Positions 1 to 9,751 are shown, numbered from the stretch's first letter. The stretch is DNA of 64,000 nucleotides from Pedobacter cryotolerans (GCF_005116475.1 NZ_SWBO01000006.1:124307-188306), one strand, 5' to 3'. The notes: generated by a model from the letters alone, not told the origin. Made by a program: numbers and translations.

Positions 1-2622
1 CAAACCATACCTGGTGTAAGTGGTGTGCAGATACAAGGCCAAAGAAAGTATGCGATGCGTGTTCGTATAGATCCAAATCGATTATCGTCTTTTGGCTTAA
101 CCACACAAGATATTATCGCCTCGCTAAATAGCGAAAATGTAGAACTTCCCTCTGGGAAATTAACAGGTGCAACAACAGAATTAACTGTAAAAACCTTAGG
201 TAAATTAACCACACCAGAAGAATTTAGAAATCTGATTATCAAAAACGACAGTTTAAATGTGGTTAAGCTACAAGATGTTGCTCAAGTTGATTTAGGTTCT
301 GAAAACGAAGAGACGGTGTTAAGAGAATCGGGCAAACCAATGGTTGCGGTTGCTATTTTGCCACAGCCTGGCGCTAATTATCTAGAAATTAGTAAAGAAT
401 TTAATAAACGCTACGAAAAGCTCGTTGCGGATATGCCAGAAGACATTAAACTTAATGTTTCTATTGATAGCACTTTGTTTATCAAAAGGTCGGTTACCGA
501 AGTTGCCGAAACTATATTAATTGCCTTGGTACTGGTAATTTTAATTATCTATTTGTTTTTTAGAGATTGGGCAATTGCTTTTAGACCACTAATTGACATT
601 CCGGTTTCGTTAGTTGCTACGTTTTTTATCATGTACATTTTTGGTTACTCTATTAATGTACTTACGTTACTAGCCATAGTTTTAGCAACTGGTTTAGTGG
701 TGGATGATGGTATCGTGGTAACGGAAAATATCTTTAAGAAAGTGGAAGAAGGTTTATCGCCTATTGAAGCAGCTATTAAAGGTTCTAATGAAATTTTCTT
801 CGCTGTAATTTCAATTTCTATTACACTTGCGGCGGTATTTTTACCCGTAATATTTTTAGAAGGATTTGTGGGACGGCTGTTTCGAGAGTTTGGGGTTGTT
901 ATTGGTGCAGCGGTTTTGATATCGGCCTTTGTATCGCTAACGTTAACACCAATGCTTAATGCTTATTTGATGAAAAAAGGCGGGCATGAGCCTAGTCGCT
1001 TTTACAAATTTACAGAGCCTTATTTTGTTAAATTAAACGATGCTTACAAAGCTAATTTAGATAAGTTTTTGGCAAAAAGATGGTTAGCTATTCCGATACT
1101 TGTGGTTTGCGTTGGCTTAATTGCGCTATTTTGGAATTTGTTGCAGAAAGAAACTGCACCTTATGATGATAGAAGTGCGATTAACATGAACATCAGTACA
1201 CCAGAGGGATCATCATTTGCATTTACAGACCGTTTTATGGGCAAAGTTGCGCAAATGGTTACTGACTCTGTTCCAGAAAAACGAGTGCTGATTACCATTA
1301 CTTCGCCAGGTTTTGGGGGAGCTGGAGCTACGAATTCTGGTTTTGTAAGAATGGCATTAACCGACCCAGGAGATAGAGATCGAAGTCAAAAAGAAATTGC
1401 CGACCAGTTAACAAAAACCACTAGGAAATATACCGAAGGTAAAGTTACTGTAACACAACAACCTACTATTTCTGTTGGCAGAAGAGGTGGCTTACCTATA
1501 AGTTACATTATACAAGCACAAAATTTCGAAAAACTGCGAGAAAAAGTGCCTGTGTTTATGGATGAGGTTTCTAAAAACCCAACATTTACCACTTCTGATG
1601 TAAACTTAAAATTTAACAAACCAGAAATCAATTTAACAATTGATAGAGATAAAGCCAGAAATTTAGGCGTTTCAATTATCGATATTGCGCAAACCTTACA
1701 ACTAGGCTTAAGTGGCCAAAGGTTTTCTTACTTTTTCATGAATGGTAAGCAATATCAAGTAATTGGGCAATATGATGTGAGCGACCGTAAAGATCCTTTA
1801 GATTTAAGTTCTGTTTATGTAAGAAACGATAAAGGAGTTTTAATTCAACTAGATAATTTAGTTACGGCTAAAGAAGAAAGTAGCCCACCGCAATTGTACA
1901 GAAACAACCGTTTTATTTCTGCTACCGTTTCTGCAAGTTTAGCACCCGGCAAAAGTATTGGCGATGGTATTGAAGTAATGGATGAAATTGCTGCAAAAGT
2001 ATTGGATGAAACATTTAGTACAGATTTAAGTGGCGAATCTAGAGATTTTAGAGAAAGTTCATCAAATACTTTATTTGCATTTGGCTTAGCTTTATTGTTG
2101 GTTTATTTAATTCTATCGGCACAGTTTGAAAGTTTTAAAGATCCAATTATCATTATTTTAACCGTACCAATGGCAGTTGCTGGAGCATTTTTATCGCTGT
2201 GGTTATGTGGCCAAACCTGGAATATCTTTAGTCAGATTGGCACAATTATGCTGATCGGTTTGGTAACCAAAAACGGAATTTTAATTGTAGAGTTTGCCAA
2301 CCAATTAAAAGAAAAAGGGGCAACAGTTGAAGAAGCAATTAGAGAAGCATCGGTTAGTAGACTACGACCAATTTTAATGACTAGTATTACCATTGCTGTA
2401 GGTGCTTTGCCTATTGCCATGGCTTTAGGTGCAGCTGCAAGAAGTAGAATGAGTATGGGAACCGTAATTATTGGTGGAACTATTTTCTCTTTGGTTTTAA
2501 CATTATTCGTTATCCCTGCAATTTATTCTAAGTGGAGTAAAGAGCACAAAGAAAATAAAGATTTGACAGATTCATTGGCATCGGCGGAAGCTGATGAAAA
2601 GGCAGAGCAAAATAAAATTTAA
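1..2622 (+). CDS. RND efflux transporter, HAE1-type inner-membrane pump (5' end outside window)
   Basis: The frame is open from base 1, so the start lies upstream; 873 residues are visible, against about 1000-1050 for the family, so roughly the first 150-180 residues are missing. The protein is a proton-driven inner-membrane pump of the AcrB/MexB (HAE1) class. Two hydrophobic helix clusters flank large periplasmic porter segments, and the family motif with paired aspartates is present (GLVVDDGIVVTEN at about residues 231-243). The C-terminal cluster carries the usual GTIMLIGLVTKNGILIVEFAN-type stretch. The TolC-like gene follows after one base, so the two are co-transcribed; the periplasmic adaptor is presumably just upstream of the window. 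Substrate cannot be told from sequence. Family certain, specificity unknown. Confidence 0.95.
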   Translation, partial: QTIPGVSGVQIQGQRKYAMRVRIDPNRLSSFGLTTQDIIASLNSENVELPSGKLTGATTELTVKTLGKLTTPEEFRNLIIKNDSLNVVKLQDVAQVDLGSENEETVLRESGKPMVAVAILPQPGANYLEISKEFNKRYEKLVADMPEDIKLNVSIDSTLFIKRSVTEVAETILIALVLVILIIYLFFRDWAIAFRPLIDIPVSLVATFFIMYIFGYSINVLTLLAIVLATGLVVDDGIVVTENIFKKVEEGLSPIEAAIKGSNEIFFAVISISITLAAVFLPVIFLEGFVGRLFREFGVVIGAAVLISAFVSLTLTPMLNAYLMKKGGHEPSRFYKFTEPYFVKLNDAYKANLDKFLAKRWLAIPILVVCVGLIALFWNLLQKETAPYDDRSAINMNISTPEGSSFAFTDRFMGKVAQMVTDSVPEKRVLITITSPGFGGAGATNSGFVRMALTDPGDRDRSQKEIADQLTKTTRKYTEGKVTVTQQPTISVGRRGGLPISYIIQAQNFEKLREKVPVFMDEVSKNPTFTTSDVNLKFNKPEINLTIDRDKARNLGVSIIDIAQTLQLGLSGQRFSYFFMNGKQYQVIGQYDVSDRKDPLDLSSVYVRNDKGVLIQLDNLVTAKEESSPPQLYRNNRFISATVSASLAPGKSIGDGIEVMDEIAAKVLDETFSTDLSGESRDFRESSSNTLFAFGLALLLVYLILSAQFESFKDPIIIILTVPMAVAGAFLSLWLCGQTWNIFSQIGTIMLIGLVTKNGILIVEFANQLKEKGATVEEAIREASVSRLRPILMTSITIAVGALPIAMALGAAARSRMSMGTVIIGGTIFSLVLTLFVIPAIYSKWSKEHKENKDLTDSLASAEADEKAEQNKI

Positions 2623-2623
2623 C

Positions 2624-3934
2624 ATGAAACTGAAGTATTTTATATTTTTTATCGCCCTATGGCTTAGCAATACGACTGTTTTTGCACAAGAGGTTTTAAC
2701 CTTGCAAGAAGCCATCACAATTGCGTTAAAAAACAACTACGATATTAAATTGATTAATAACGAAGCTAACATCGCAAAAAACAATGTAAACTTAGGGAAT
2801 GCAGGTATTTTACCAATTGTTGCGGGTACATTTAATACTGGCGGAAGTAGACAAAACACCGTACAAACACAATCTACCGGAATACAAAGAATTGTAGATG
2901 GCGCAAGAAGCACCAATATGGGTTATGGAGTTGGTTTAGACTGGACAATTTTTGACGGCTTTAGCATGTTTGCCAATTACGATAGGTTAAAAGCATTGGA
3001 AGAACAAGGAAAAATAGTTGCTAAATCTCAGATTTTAACCACCATTACAGATGTAGTAAGTGCTTATTTTAATGTAGCCAAACAACAACAGTTGGTAACC
3101 GCATCAGATAGTGCAATTAATGTTTCTACCTATAGGTTACGCATTGCCGACAATAAGCTTCAAATTGGTAGAGGTTCTAAATTAGATGTGCTTGCTGCAA
3201 AAGTTGATTACAATACTGATACATCTACTTATTTGCAACAAAAAAACTTGTTGAGCAATTATCAGGTTACTTTAAATCAGTTATTAGCCAGAAACCCACT
3301 TACGCAATTTGTAGTGCCTAACGATATGAGCATTGATGAGAATTTGGAATATACAGACATGGCCACTAAAACCGAAATGCTAAATCCAGAATTACAAAGT
3401 GCAGTAATTAGCAAAAAAATAGCTGAGCTTAATTTAAAGGTCGTTAAGGGAAATCGCTATCCATTGGTAATGGTAAATAGTGGTTACGATTTTAATAGAA
3501 ATGCCAACCCTACAGGTTTCAGTATCAGATCAAGATCTAATGGTTTTACTTATGGCTTAACTGCAAGCATTCCGATATTTAATGGCTTTTTGCAACGCCA
3601 AAATGAAAGGAACGCAAAAATTGCAGTTAACTCTTCTGAACTTACTATTGAAAGAACAAGGCAAGAAATTATTGCCCAGTTAACCACAGCATACCAAACT
3701 TATAGTACATTTTTAGGCTTAGTAAAACTAGAAAAAGGCAATGTTGATATCGCAGATGAAAATTTAGACATCACATTAGAAAAATATAGACTAGGGAGCA
3801 TTGCACCATTAGAATTAAGAGAGGCACAAAGAAACGCCTTGAATGCACAAAGCAGATATTTAGAAATTCAATATCAGGCTAAGCTGGCAGAAATTTCACT
3901 TAAAGAGTTAAGTGGAACATTAAATATCCAATAA
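2624..3934 (+). CDS. TolC family outer-membrane efflux channel
   Basis: Outer-membrane channel partner of the RND pump. I use the ATG at 2624, one base after the pump stop, because it gives a normal signal peptide (MKLKYFIFFIALWLSNTTVFAQ, cleavage after about residue 22); an upstream ATG at 2594 would add ten charged residues and overlap the pump gene. The 436-aa product has two duplicated long helical, coiled-coil halves separated by beta-strand-rich segments, as in the OEP family (LTLQEAITIALKNNYDI near the N-terminus, LEKYRLGSIAPLELREAQ near the C-terminus). Normal length for the family. Translational coupling to the pump is likely from the spacing. Confidence 0.93.
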   Translation: MKLKYFIFFIALWLSNTTVFAQEVLTLQEAITIALKNNYDIKLINNEANIAKNNVNLGNAGILPIVAGTFNTGGSRQNTVQTQSTGIQRIVDGARSTNMGYGVGLDWTIFDGFSMFANYDRLKALEEQGKIVAKSQILTTITDVVSAYFNVAKQQQLVTASDSAINVSTYRLRIADNKLQIGRGSKLDVLAAKVDYNTDTSTYLQQKNLLSNYQVTLNQLLARNPLTQFVVPNDMSIDENLEYTDMATKTEMLNPELQSAVISKKIAELNLKVVKGNRYPLVMVNSGYDFNRNANPTGFSIRSRSNGFTYGLTASIPIFNGFLQRQNERNAKIAVNSSELTIERTRQEIIAQLTTAYQTYSTFLGLVKLEKGNVDIADENLDITLEKYRLGSIAPLELREAQRNALNAQSRYLEIQYQAKLAEISLKELSGTLNIQ

Positions 3935-3950
3935 TTTACTATTTTAGTGC

Positions 3951-4805
3951 ATGATTTTAGTTGCAGATAGCGGTTCGTCTAAGACAGATTGGATGGCTTA
4001 TAGTCCGGGACATACCCTTACTTTCAGTACGCAAGGCATTAATCCTTATTTTGTAAATGCCAATGATGTGGTAAGGATTCTTTCGAAAAATAAAGATCTT
4101 TCCGCCTATGCGAATACCATAAAAGAGGTTTACTTTTTTGGCTCTGGTTGTTCTTCTCCTGATAAACATGAAATTATTTCAAACGGTTTATCAACCTTTT
4201 TTACCAATGCATTTATAAGCGTAGATCACGATTTAATTGGATCGGCTTATGCTACTTGCGGAGATAAAAAAGGCTTAACTTGTATTTTAGGAACTGGATC
4301 TAACATTACTTATTATGATGGACAAAACGTACACGATGGCAAACATGGCTTAGGTTATGTTTTAGGCGATGAAGGTTCTGGAACATATTTTGGCAAAAAA
4401 GTGCTGGCATCTTATTTGTATGGCACTATGCCAGCCGATTTGCGAACTGAATTTGAAACACAATTTGAAGCGAAGAAAGAGACGGTAATTCAAAATATCT
4501 ATCAAAAGCCCTTCCCTAACTCTTATTTAGCAACTTTTAGCCGCTTTATGATTGGCCATAAAGCGCATCCATTTATACAGGAAATTTTGTTAGCTGGTTT
4601 TCAGGAATTTATTGACACTAACATTTGCCACTACAAAGAACACAAAACTTTGGAGTGCCATTTTGTAGGCTCTATTGCTTATTATTACCAAGATGAGCTT
4701 AAACAAGCCTTGGCCAAAAATAATATTAAAGCCGGAAAAATATTGCAAAAACCAATTGAAGGTATTTTCGATTATATCATGAAACGCGAAGGTATTGCGG
4801 TTTAA
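3951..4805 (+). CDS. N-acetylglucosamine kinase-like protein (BadF/BadG/BcrA/BcrD ATPase family)
   Basis: A 284-aa sugar-kinase-fold ATPase. The N-terminal phosphate-1 loop (DSGSSKTDW, residues 6-14) and the second glycine-rich loop (LGTGSNITYYDG, about 111-122) are typical of Bacteroidota N-acetylglucosamine kinases of the BadF/BadG family, which phosphorylate amino sugars, often from peptidoglycan recycling. It starts 16 bases after the TolC-like gene on the same strand, so it may be carried on the end of that transcript, though no functional link is evident. Substrate is assigned by family resemblance only; another amino sugar or a related hexosamine is possible. Confidence 0.85.
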   Translation: MILVADSGSSKTDWMAYSPGHTLTFSTQGINPYFVNANDVVRILSKNKDLSAYANTIKEVYFFGSGCSSPDKHEIISNGLSTFFTNAFISVDHDLIGSAYATCGDKKGLTCILGTGSNITYYDGQNVHDGKHGLGYVLGDEGSGTYFGKKVLASYLYGTMPADLRTEFETQFEAKKETVIQNIYQKPFPNSYLATFSRFMIGHKAHPFIQEILLAGFQEFIDTNICHYKEHKTLECHFVGSIAYYYQDELKQALAKNNIKAGKILQKPIEGIFDYIMKREGIAV

Positions 4806-4865
4806 TTCATTTTCAAAAATCGACGTTAAAACTGGTTTGGGAAACATAACCAATCTTTTGTTTTC

Positions 4866-4912
4866 AGCTTTGACAACTTTCTTTCCTTCTTGCTATAAAA
4901 GTTGTCAAAGCT
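4866..4912. repeat. 15-bp perfect inverted repeat downstream of the sugar kinase
   Basis: AGCTTTGACAACTTT at 4866-4880 is the exact reverse complement of 4898-4912, with a 17-base loop. It lies about 60 bases after the kinase stop. There is no T-run on either side, so a simple Rho-independent terminator is not strongly supported; it could still end or stabilise the transcript. Confidence 0.6.
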
Positions 4913-5241
4913 TATAAGAAAACAAATTGTATCAGCTTTAATACCGCTTAGTAACTATGATTTGTGTAATGAACTTTAAGCAATCGCTTAAGGTAATTTA
5001 TCCCTTATTTTTACTATTTGTAAGCCTGATCGTTAATGATGTTATTAATTTGAGCGTTGTCGGGGACGCCAACGCAAGAGATTTCTGTTAGCCGGGCTTT
5101 TTGCTACTATTTTTTCTGTACTCTCGAAGCACTTTTTAATTCTAACCGAATATGCAGGATGGTACTGGCAACGAACAGATTTCTCCTCGCAAAAAGCTCG
5201 TTCGAAATGACGTTACAAAAAAGGATTTTCGTTACAAACCC

Positions 5242-5264
5242 ACCTGCCTGCCAGACAGGCAGGT
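5242..5264. repeat. CCTGCCTG palindromic repeat copy
   Basis: ACCTGCCTG (5242-5250) and CAGGCAGGT (5256-5264) form a 9-bp stem with a 5-base loop. The core matches the 20-bp palindromes at 36839-36858 and 38195-38214, so this is a dispersed member of the same repeat family. Confidence 0.65.
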
Positions 5265-5624
5265 TTATAAAACACGAGCTTGCAATGCTATGGAAGGTGT
5301 TAAACACCCAAACCTTAATATTAGCAAAAACCCTGGTATCTAAACCCGACAGCAGCGGAAATACTTTTTGTTTTGCCATAGTAATCGTCCGATGAACCTA
5401 GCATTGTTTTTATATTCATGGGATGACACTCGTAAAGCACAAAAAGATTGAAGCGAATGGCGGGACAGAACCCTTCATAAGATCTACTGCAATTGCTTTT
5501 CAAATTTTAACCATAATAATATTTATGATTTTAAAACTAACCACCAACATTTCGGTCGGTGAGACACCAACCGATAGGATAACGTGAGGGAATAGCGGTT
5601 TAATTGATGGTAGAAAATTTTTAG

Positions 5625-5822
5625 CTATTTTACCTCATCCATTTCGTAACCCTTAAAATTCCAATTTCCCTTTGCATCCTTTTCATAATTAACTTTATAA
5701 TTAGAAGCTGGAGGAATAGTGAAATGAAAACTCAATTTCGTTTCGTTTGGATCTTTAGGTATGAAATGGTTAACTATCGAATTTGCTGTTGCTTCAACCT
5801 GTTCTTTTGAATGTTGTTTCAT
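5625..5822 (-). CDS. Small conserved-looking hypothetical protein (65 aa)
   Basis: I do not recognise this 65-aa protein. It has no signal peptide or membrane segment, and it is rich in charged residues with a C-terminal aromatic stretch (GNWNFKGYEMDEVK). The main support for its being real is context: its ATG overlaps the stop codon of the upstream glycosyl hydrolase in a TAATG arrangement (5820-5824), the usual sign of translational coupling. Being cytoplasmic while its partner is secreted, it may be an unrelated passenger. Function unknown. Confidence 0.6.
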   Translation of the reverse strand: MKQHSKEQVEATANSIVNHFIPKDPNETKLSFHFTIPPASNYKVNYEKDAKGNWNFKGYEMDEVK

Positions 5823-7330
5823 TATTTGGTTTGTTCAAGAATTGGATATTCAACAAAATCACTTTCATTACCTGTTCTATCAACGGCTGTAACTGCAATT
5901 GCAGATAAATTATTTCTGTCTTTACCATTGGCAGCTAAAACAGCCGTCAGCACATCTAACAATTGATCATTTCTGTTCATGATCCGATAATTCCATTTGT
6001 TGCCATATTTATAATAAACCACCCATCTAAATACATCACTTGGTTCATTATGGCTCCATTTTATTTGCAACATGTTGCCAACTGGCGATAAACTTACTTC
6101 AGGTTTTAAAGGTTTTTTATCATCTAACCACTTACTTGGCGGTACAATTGCTTGTTTTTGGTATGGCCCATCAATTAAACCTTTTCTTAACTTTTCGTGC
6201 TTAATTAAACCAGCAATACTCCAATGTACCGCACCCTTGCTTTGCGGCACTATCCCTCTTGTAATCATAATCTGGTTAATAATTTCATCCACATTTTTAT
6301 CATCGCCACCTAAACTTATACTCATACCAGGCCACAAATGCCTGCCTTTGGTATTTTCACTTTGCCACCAATTTAACAAAACCGGAAAACTTTGAGGAAT
6401 TACATTTACTTTCCAATACAATTGAGGGGTGAAATAATCTATCCAACCTTTGTTTAACCACAACTTGGCATCTGCATACAGTTTATCATACTGGTCATAA
6501 CCTTCAATAGATTCTGGATAACCTGGTCGCCAAATTCCAAACGGACTTAAGCCAAATTTAACCTGTTTCTTTTCGGCTTTAATTACTTTGTAAACCCGCT
6601 CAATAAAATTATTTACACTTTCCCTTCGCCAATCTCCCCTACTTAATTTACCACCATTTTGTTGGTAAGCAGCCCAACTTTTATCGTCTGGAAAATCGGC
6701 TCCACCATTGTACGAATCATAAGGATAAAAATAATCATCGAAGTGAACGCCATCAATATCATATCGTTTTACAATATCTTTTACTACCGCAACAGATTGA
6801 TCTTGAACGCCTTTAAGGGAAGGATCCATCCAATATTGACCATCCTTTAATTTTACCACCAATTCTGGTTTAGCCTTAACTATTGAATTTGCACTTTCTT
6901 CGCCACCACTTAAATGATGCGCTCTATACGGATTTAACCATACATGCAATTCCATTCCACGATCATGCGCTGCCTCTACCCAAAAACTCAAAGGATCATA
7001 ATATGGGTCTGGTGCTTTACCTTGTGTGCCCGTTAAAAAAAACGACCAAGGTTCTAGATCACTTTTATACAAGGCATCTGCCTGAGGACGAATTTGCAAA
7101 ATTGCGGCATTAAAATTTAGACCTTTCAACAAATCTAACAATACAATGGCTTCTTTTTGCTGCTCGGCAGTAGTTAAACCTGGTTTACTTGGCCAGTTGA
7201 TATTTGCTACCGAGGCTATCCAAGCTGCCCTAAACTCTTGCATCGCCTTTGGTGGATAATTTGGTTGCTGCCCAATGGCAAAATAGAAGGTTAAAAGAAA
7301 TAAAGTTGTAGATAGTAATTTTTTAAACAT
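5822..7330 (-). CDS. Secreted family-10-like glycosyl hydrolase (GHL10/DUF187)
   Basis: A 502-aa protein with an N-terminal signal peptide (MFKKLLSTTLFLLTFYFAIGQ) followed by the GHL10 core, a TIM-barrel domain common in Bacteroidota secreted proteins. Visible markers are the opening EFRAAWIASVANINWPSKPG (about 32-51), the barrel segment GVHFDDYFYPYD (about 194-205) with acidic residues in the expected catalytic position, and LWLNKGWIDYFTPQLYW. The C-terminal 120 residues look like a fibronectin-III-type beta domain (RWVVYYKYGNKWNYR). Substrate unknown; related proteins act on cell-wall or other beta-glycans. It lies 81 bases downstream of the M28 peptidase on the same strand, with a long hairpin between. 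Confidence 0.88.
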   Translation of the reverse strand: MFKKLLSTTLFLLTFYFAIGQQPNYPPKAMQEFRAAWIASVANINWPSKPGLTTAEQQKEAIVLLDLLKGLNFNAAILQIRPQADALYKSDLEPWSFFLTGTQGKAPDPYYDPLSFWVEAAHDRGMELHVWLNPYRAHHLSGGEESANSIVKAKPELVVKLKDGQYWMDPSLKGVQDQSVAVVKDIVKRYDIDGVHFDDYFYPYDSYNGGADFPDDKSWAAYQQNGGKLSRGDWRRESVNNFIERVYKVIKAEKKQVKFGLSPFGIWRPGYPESIEGYDQYDKLYADAKLWLNKGWIDYFTPQLYWKVNVIPQSFPVLLNWWQSENTKGRHLWPGMSISLGGDDKNVDEIINQIMITRGIVPQSKGAVHWSIAGLIKHEKLRKGLIDGPYQKQAIVPPSKWLDDKKPLKPEVSLSPVGNMLQIKWSHNEPSDVFRWVVYYKYGNKWNYRIMNRNDQLLDVLTAVLAANGKDRNNLSAIAVTAVDRTGNESDFVEYPILEQTK

Positions 7331-7352
7331 GGTTTTTAGTCATTATTATTTT

Positions 7353-7395
7353 ACCACATAGGCACATATAATAAAAATCTATGTGCCTATGTGGT
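7353..7395. repeat. 16-bp perfect inverted repeat between peptidase and glycosyl hydrolase genes
   Basis: ACCACATAGGCACATA (7353-7368) is exactly complementary to 7380-7395, with an 11-base A/T-rich loop. It fills most of the 81-base gap. Downstream in the leftward sense there is no T-run, so it is either a processing or attenuation hairpin or a dispersed palindromic repeat rather than a standard terminator. Confidence 0.65.
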
Positions 7396-7411
7396 GTTTA
7401 AAATGTAGCTC

Positions 7412-8977
7412 TTAGTTTAACCCACCTTTACGGTTTGCTTTAACGGGAGTTGGCCAAATGCCAGGCTGATTTGTTCTTGGATTTACTGGCATTGGCGCTT
7501 TCTCTGTAGAAGTTTTTTCAGGATCTTCGCTAGCCATATAAACCAAAATTGCTGCTAAAATGGCGTTGTTTCTTACCTCATCAAAAACAATTTTATCATA
7601 AGTATCTCTATTGGTGTGCCAAGTGTACGAGAAATAATCCCATGGTAAAGCACCTAAAGAAAACCCTAAAGCACCAGCAGCAACAAACGATGCATTATCA
7701 GAACCACCACCACTTGGTGTGCCTGGGTAGTTTGTTTTAATCTGATTTCTGATGGTATCTGGTACCGCAGCTAACCAACGTGGTAAAAAATCTTTCGCTT
7801 TTGCAAAGCCAGCTCCGCCAATATTTACCACTCTACCCGTTCCATTATCCTGATTAAACAAAGCCTGTAAGTTGTTTATAATTTCTGGATGATCTTCTAC
7901 AAAAGCTCTCGATCCGTTTAAGCCTTGTTCTTCGCTAGCCCAATGCCCAACTAAAATTGTACGTTTTGGATTAGGATAAAATTTCTTTAATAAACGCATG
8001 GTTTCCATCATCATAATGGTACCCGTTCCGTTATCTGTAGCACCGCTAGAAGCATCCCACGAATCGAAGTGAGCCGAAAGCATTACATATTCATTTGGTT
8101 TTTCGCTCCCTTTAATTTCTGCGAAAGTATTAAATGTTGGCACTACACCTAATTCTTTAGATTCAGATGTAATTCTTAACATCGGTTTAGAACCATATTC
8201 TACTAAACGATAAACCAAACCATAATCTTCAAGAGATAAATTTAGCGTTGGAATTTTGGTAGTGTTTGCACCAAAAACCTTATCTACTCCCCAACCAGCA
8301 CTCCAATTGTTAATAATGATTCCTGCAGCACCAGCTTTTTCAATAGCTAAAGCCAAATTCTTCGCATTTAAACCAGTTTTTGATAAACGATCTCTCCAAG
8401 CATTTGCTGCATCCTGTTTATCTTTTTTAAATTTCGCCAAACCATCTTTAGTGGCAAAATCTTCGTAGTTTTTATCTGGTCTACCAGAAATTTGAGCTTG
8501 AGAAATTAATACCAGTTTGCCTTTTACCATTGGCAACCATTTTACAAAAGCCATCGAATCTGCAACTACTGGCAATACAATTGCTTCGGCATTAATCGGT
8601 TTTCCTTTTGCTGTAGATGGGCTCCAAGCCAATTGTGTGCCTTCTAAACTTCTTAAACGTGGGCTCATTAAATCGATGTGCGTGATGCCTCTCTCCCATC
8701 CACGCCATTCTCCCCAATTTTCCATACGAGATGAGATGCCCCACTCGCCATATTTTTTAACTGCCCAATCTCCAGCTTGTTTCATTTGCGGTGTACCCAC
8801 CAATCGCGGACCAACAACATCTAATAGCTCATGAGCCAATTTTTCTAATTGCGAGTTTTCGGTTGCTTCTTTAGTAACATTGGCAACAAATGCTTCTTTA
8901 CTTTGCGAAAAAGCAAAACTGCTGCTTAGCATAGTGGCTATAAAAAGCAACAAGCGAGATTTTTGGGTAGTTTTCAT
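7412..8977 (-). CDS. Secreted M28 family zinc peptidase
   Basis: A 521-aa exported exopeptidase. The signal peptide is MKTTQKSRLLLFIATMLSSSFAFSQ. A protease-associated (PA) domain-like insert lies around residues 130-260, followed by the M28 catalytic domain. The metal-binding signature SAHFDSWDASSGATDNGTG begins near residue 301 with the ligand His303 and an Asp twelve residues later, and EEQG (about 350) supplies the catalytic general base and a zinc ligand. The family is made of di-zinc aminopeptidases and carboxypeptidases that trim peptides outside the cytoplasm. Length is normal for PA-containing members. Peptide specificity cannot be stated. Confidence 0.92.
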   Translation of the reverse strand: MKTTQKSRLLLFIATMLSSSFAFSQSKEAFVANVTKEATENSQLEKLAHELLDVVGPRLVGTPQMKQAGDWAVKKYGEWGISSRMENWGEWRGWERGITHIDLMSPRLRSLEGTQLAWSPSTAKGKPINAEAIVLPVVADSMAFVKWLPMVKGKLVLISQAQISGRPDKNYEDFATKDGLAKFKKDKQDAANAWRDRLSKTGLNAKNLALAIEKAGAAGIIINNWSAGWGVDKVFGANTTKIPTLNLSLEDYGLVYRLVEYGSKPMLRITSESKELGVVPTFNTFAEIKGSEKPNEYVMLSAHFDSWDASSGATDNGTGTIMMMETMRLLKKFYPNPKRTILVGHWASEEQGLNGSRAFVEDHPEIINNLQALFNQDNGTGRVVNIGGAGFAKAKDFLPRWLAAVPDTIRNQIKTNYPGTPSGGGSDNASFVAAGALGFSLGALPWDYFSYTWHTNRDTYDKIVFDEVRNNAILAAILVYMASEDPEKTSTEKAPMPVNPRTNQPGIWPTPVKANRKGGLN

Positions 8978-9751
8978 CTTTATATAATTTGTTTTTTAAT
9001 GGTTATGAAGCTAAAATGAGCATATTAATTGCACTTTAAAAGCTGCATGCTCATCATGGTTTCATTCTATAAATTAAAGTTTAGTTTAAGAGAGAAAGGT
9101 AAGAAATGCTAGTTTGTTACGCAACAATCATCAAATAAGTTACAGGAAAGACTAAAGAAGAAAGCGGAAAGACTAAATCCAAGAGCAATATTATTTAAGA
9201 GCCCGTCATCTCGAACGAGGTACGAGGAGAGATCTCTGCTAAAAGAGCTACTACTAAAGAAAATTATTAGAAAAACAGTGGCAGTAATTCTTAGGTTACG
9301 ATAGTCCTGCTTTCTGCTAAAGTTTTTTGCCTTCGGCTATAAAAAACTACCGCTGCCAATCAGGTTTAAATTACAAAAAACATTGCAACTATGTAAAATG
9401 ATGAGCGCATTTAAAATTGCCAGCTGCGAATAAACATCAAAGCTAATTTATGCATAAAATGAAACCAAAATCAAATAGCAATAAAAAATTAAAAAAGTAA
9501 ATATTTGCAAATCTCCCCAACTGTTGCTTACTTTAGTACATCAACATCCTTTTTGCATTAAAAATCATCCCAAGATTTAATTAATGGAAGCGTGTATAAG
9601 GGTTTATACACATTTAAAAACGAAACTATTTAAAATTAAAAACAGTACTTTAAGGTATAGCGAAGACACATTTTACAAATGGCAGTTTCGCATATTTACG
9701 AGTTGGTGGCAACATTGCCCGACAACACCCTAACGATACAGCATCATAAAA
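8978..9751. other. Gene-free stretch with dispersed repeat fragments
   Basis: About 770 bases with no supported gene. It contains a block (about 9199-9245, around GTCATCTCGAACGAGGTACG) of the dispersed repeat type that recurs near 12080 and in the 36.6-38.5 kb array, a U-rich hairpin around 9321-9349 (AAGTTTTTTGCCTTCGGC), and a short nested hairpin (9706-9726) just ahead of the next gene. The last 100 bases must hold the promoter of the 9752 gene, but I see no clear TAnnTTTG box. Confidence 0.5.
9706..9726. repeat. Small nested hairpin before the 379-aa protein gene
   Basis: GGCAA (9708-9712) pairs with TTGCC (9715-9719) within GGTGGCAACATTGCCCGACA. From memory, similar TGGCAACATTGCCCGACAAC strings recur next to accessory genes in Bacteroidota genomes; that recollection was not checked. 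It may mark the boundary of an acquired cassette. Confidence 0.4.

Larger units (their letters stand above)
4806..5624. other. Gene-free stretch with inverted repeats
   Basis: About 820 bases without a convincing gene. The short open frames here overlap each other on both strands and have no family look or coding bias. The stretch holds a 15-bp perfect inverted repeat (4866-4912), a CCTGCCTG/CAGGCAGG hairpin (5242-5264) of the same kind as the palindromes in the 36.6-38.5 kb array, and a block at about 5340-5480 that reads like dispersed intergenic repeat DNA. A weak hairpin also lies near 5550-5575. Confidence 0.6.

Noticed and set aside
5057-5395. 112-aa open frame and overlapping frames on both strands
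   Set aside because: They overlap one another in repeat-like DNA with palindromes, show no coding bias and look like chance frames.
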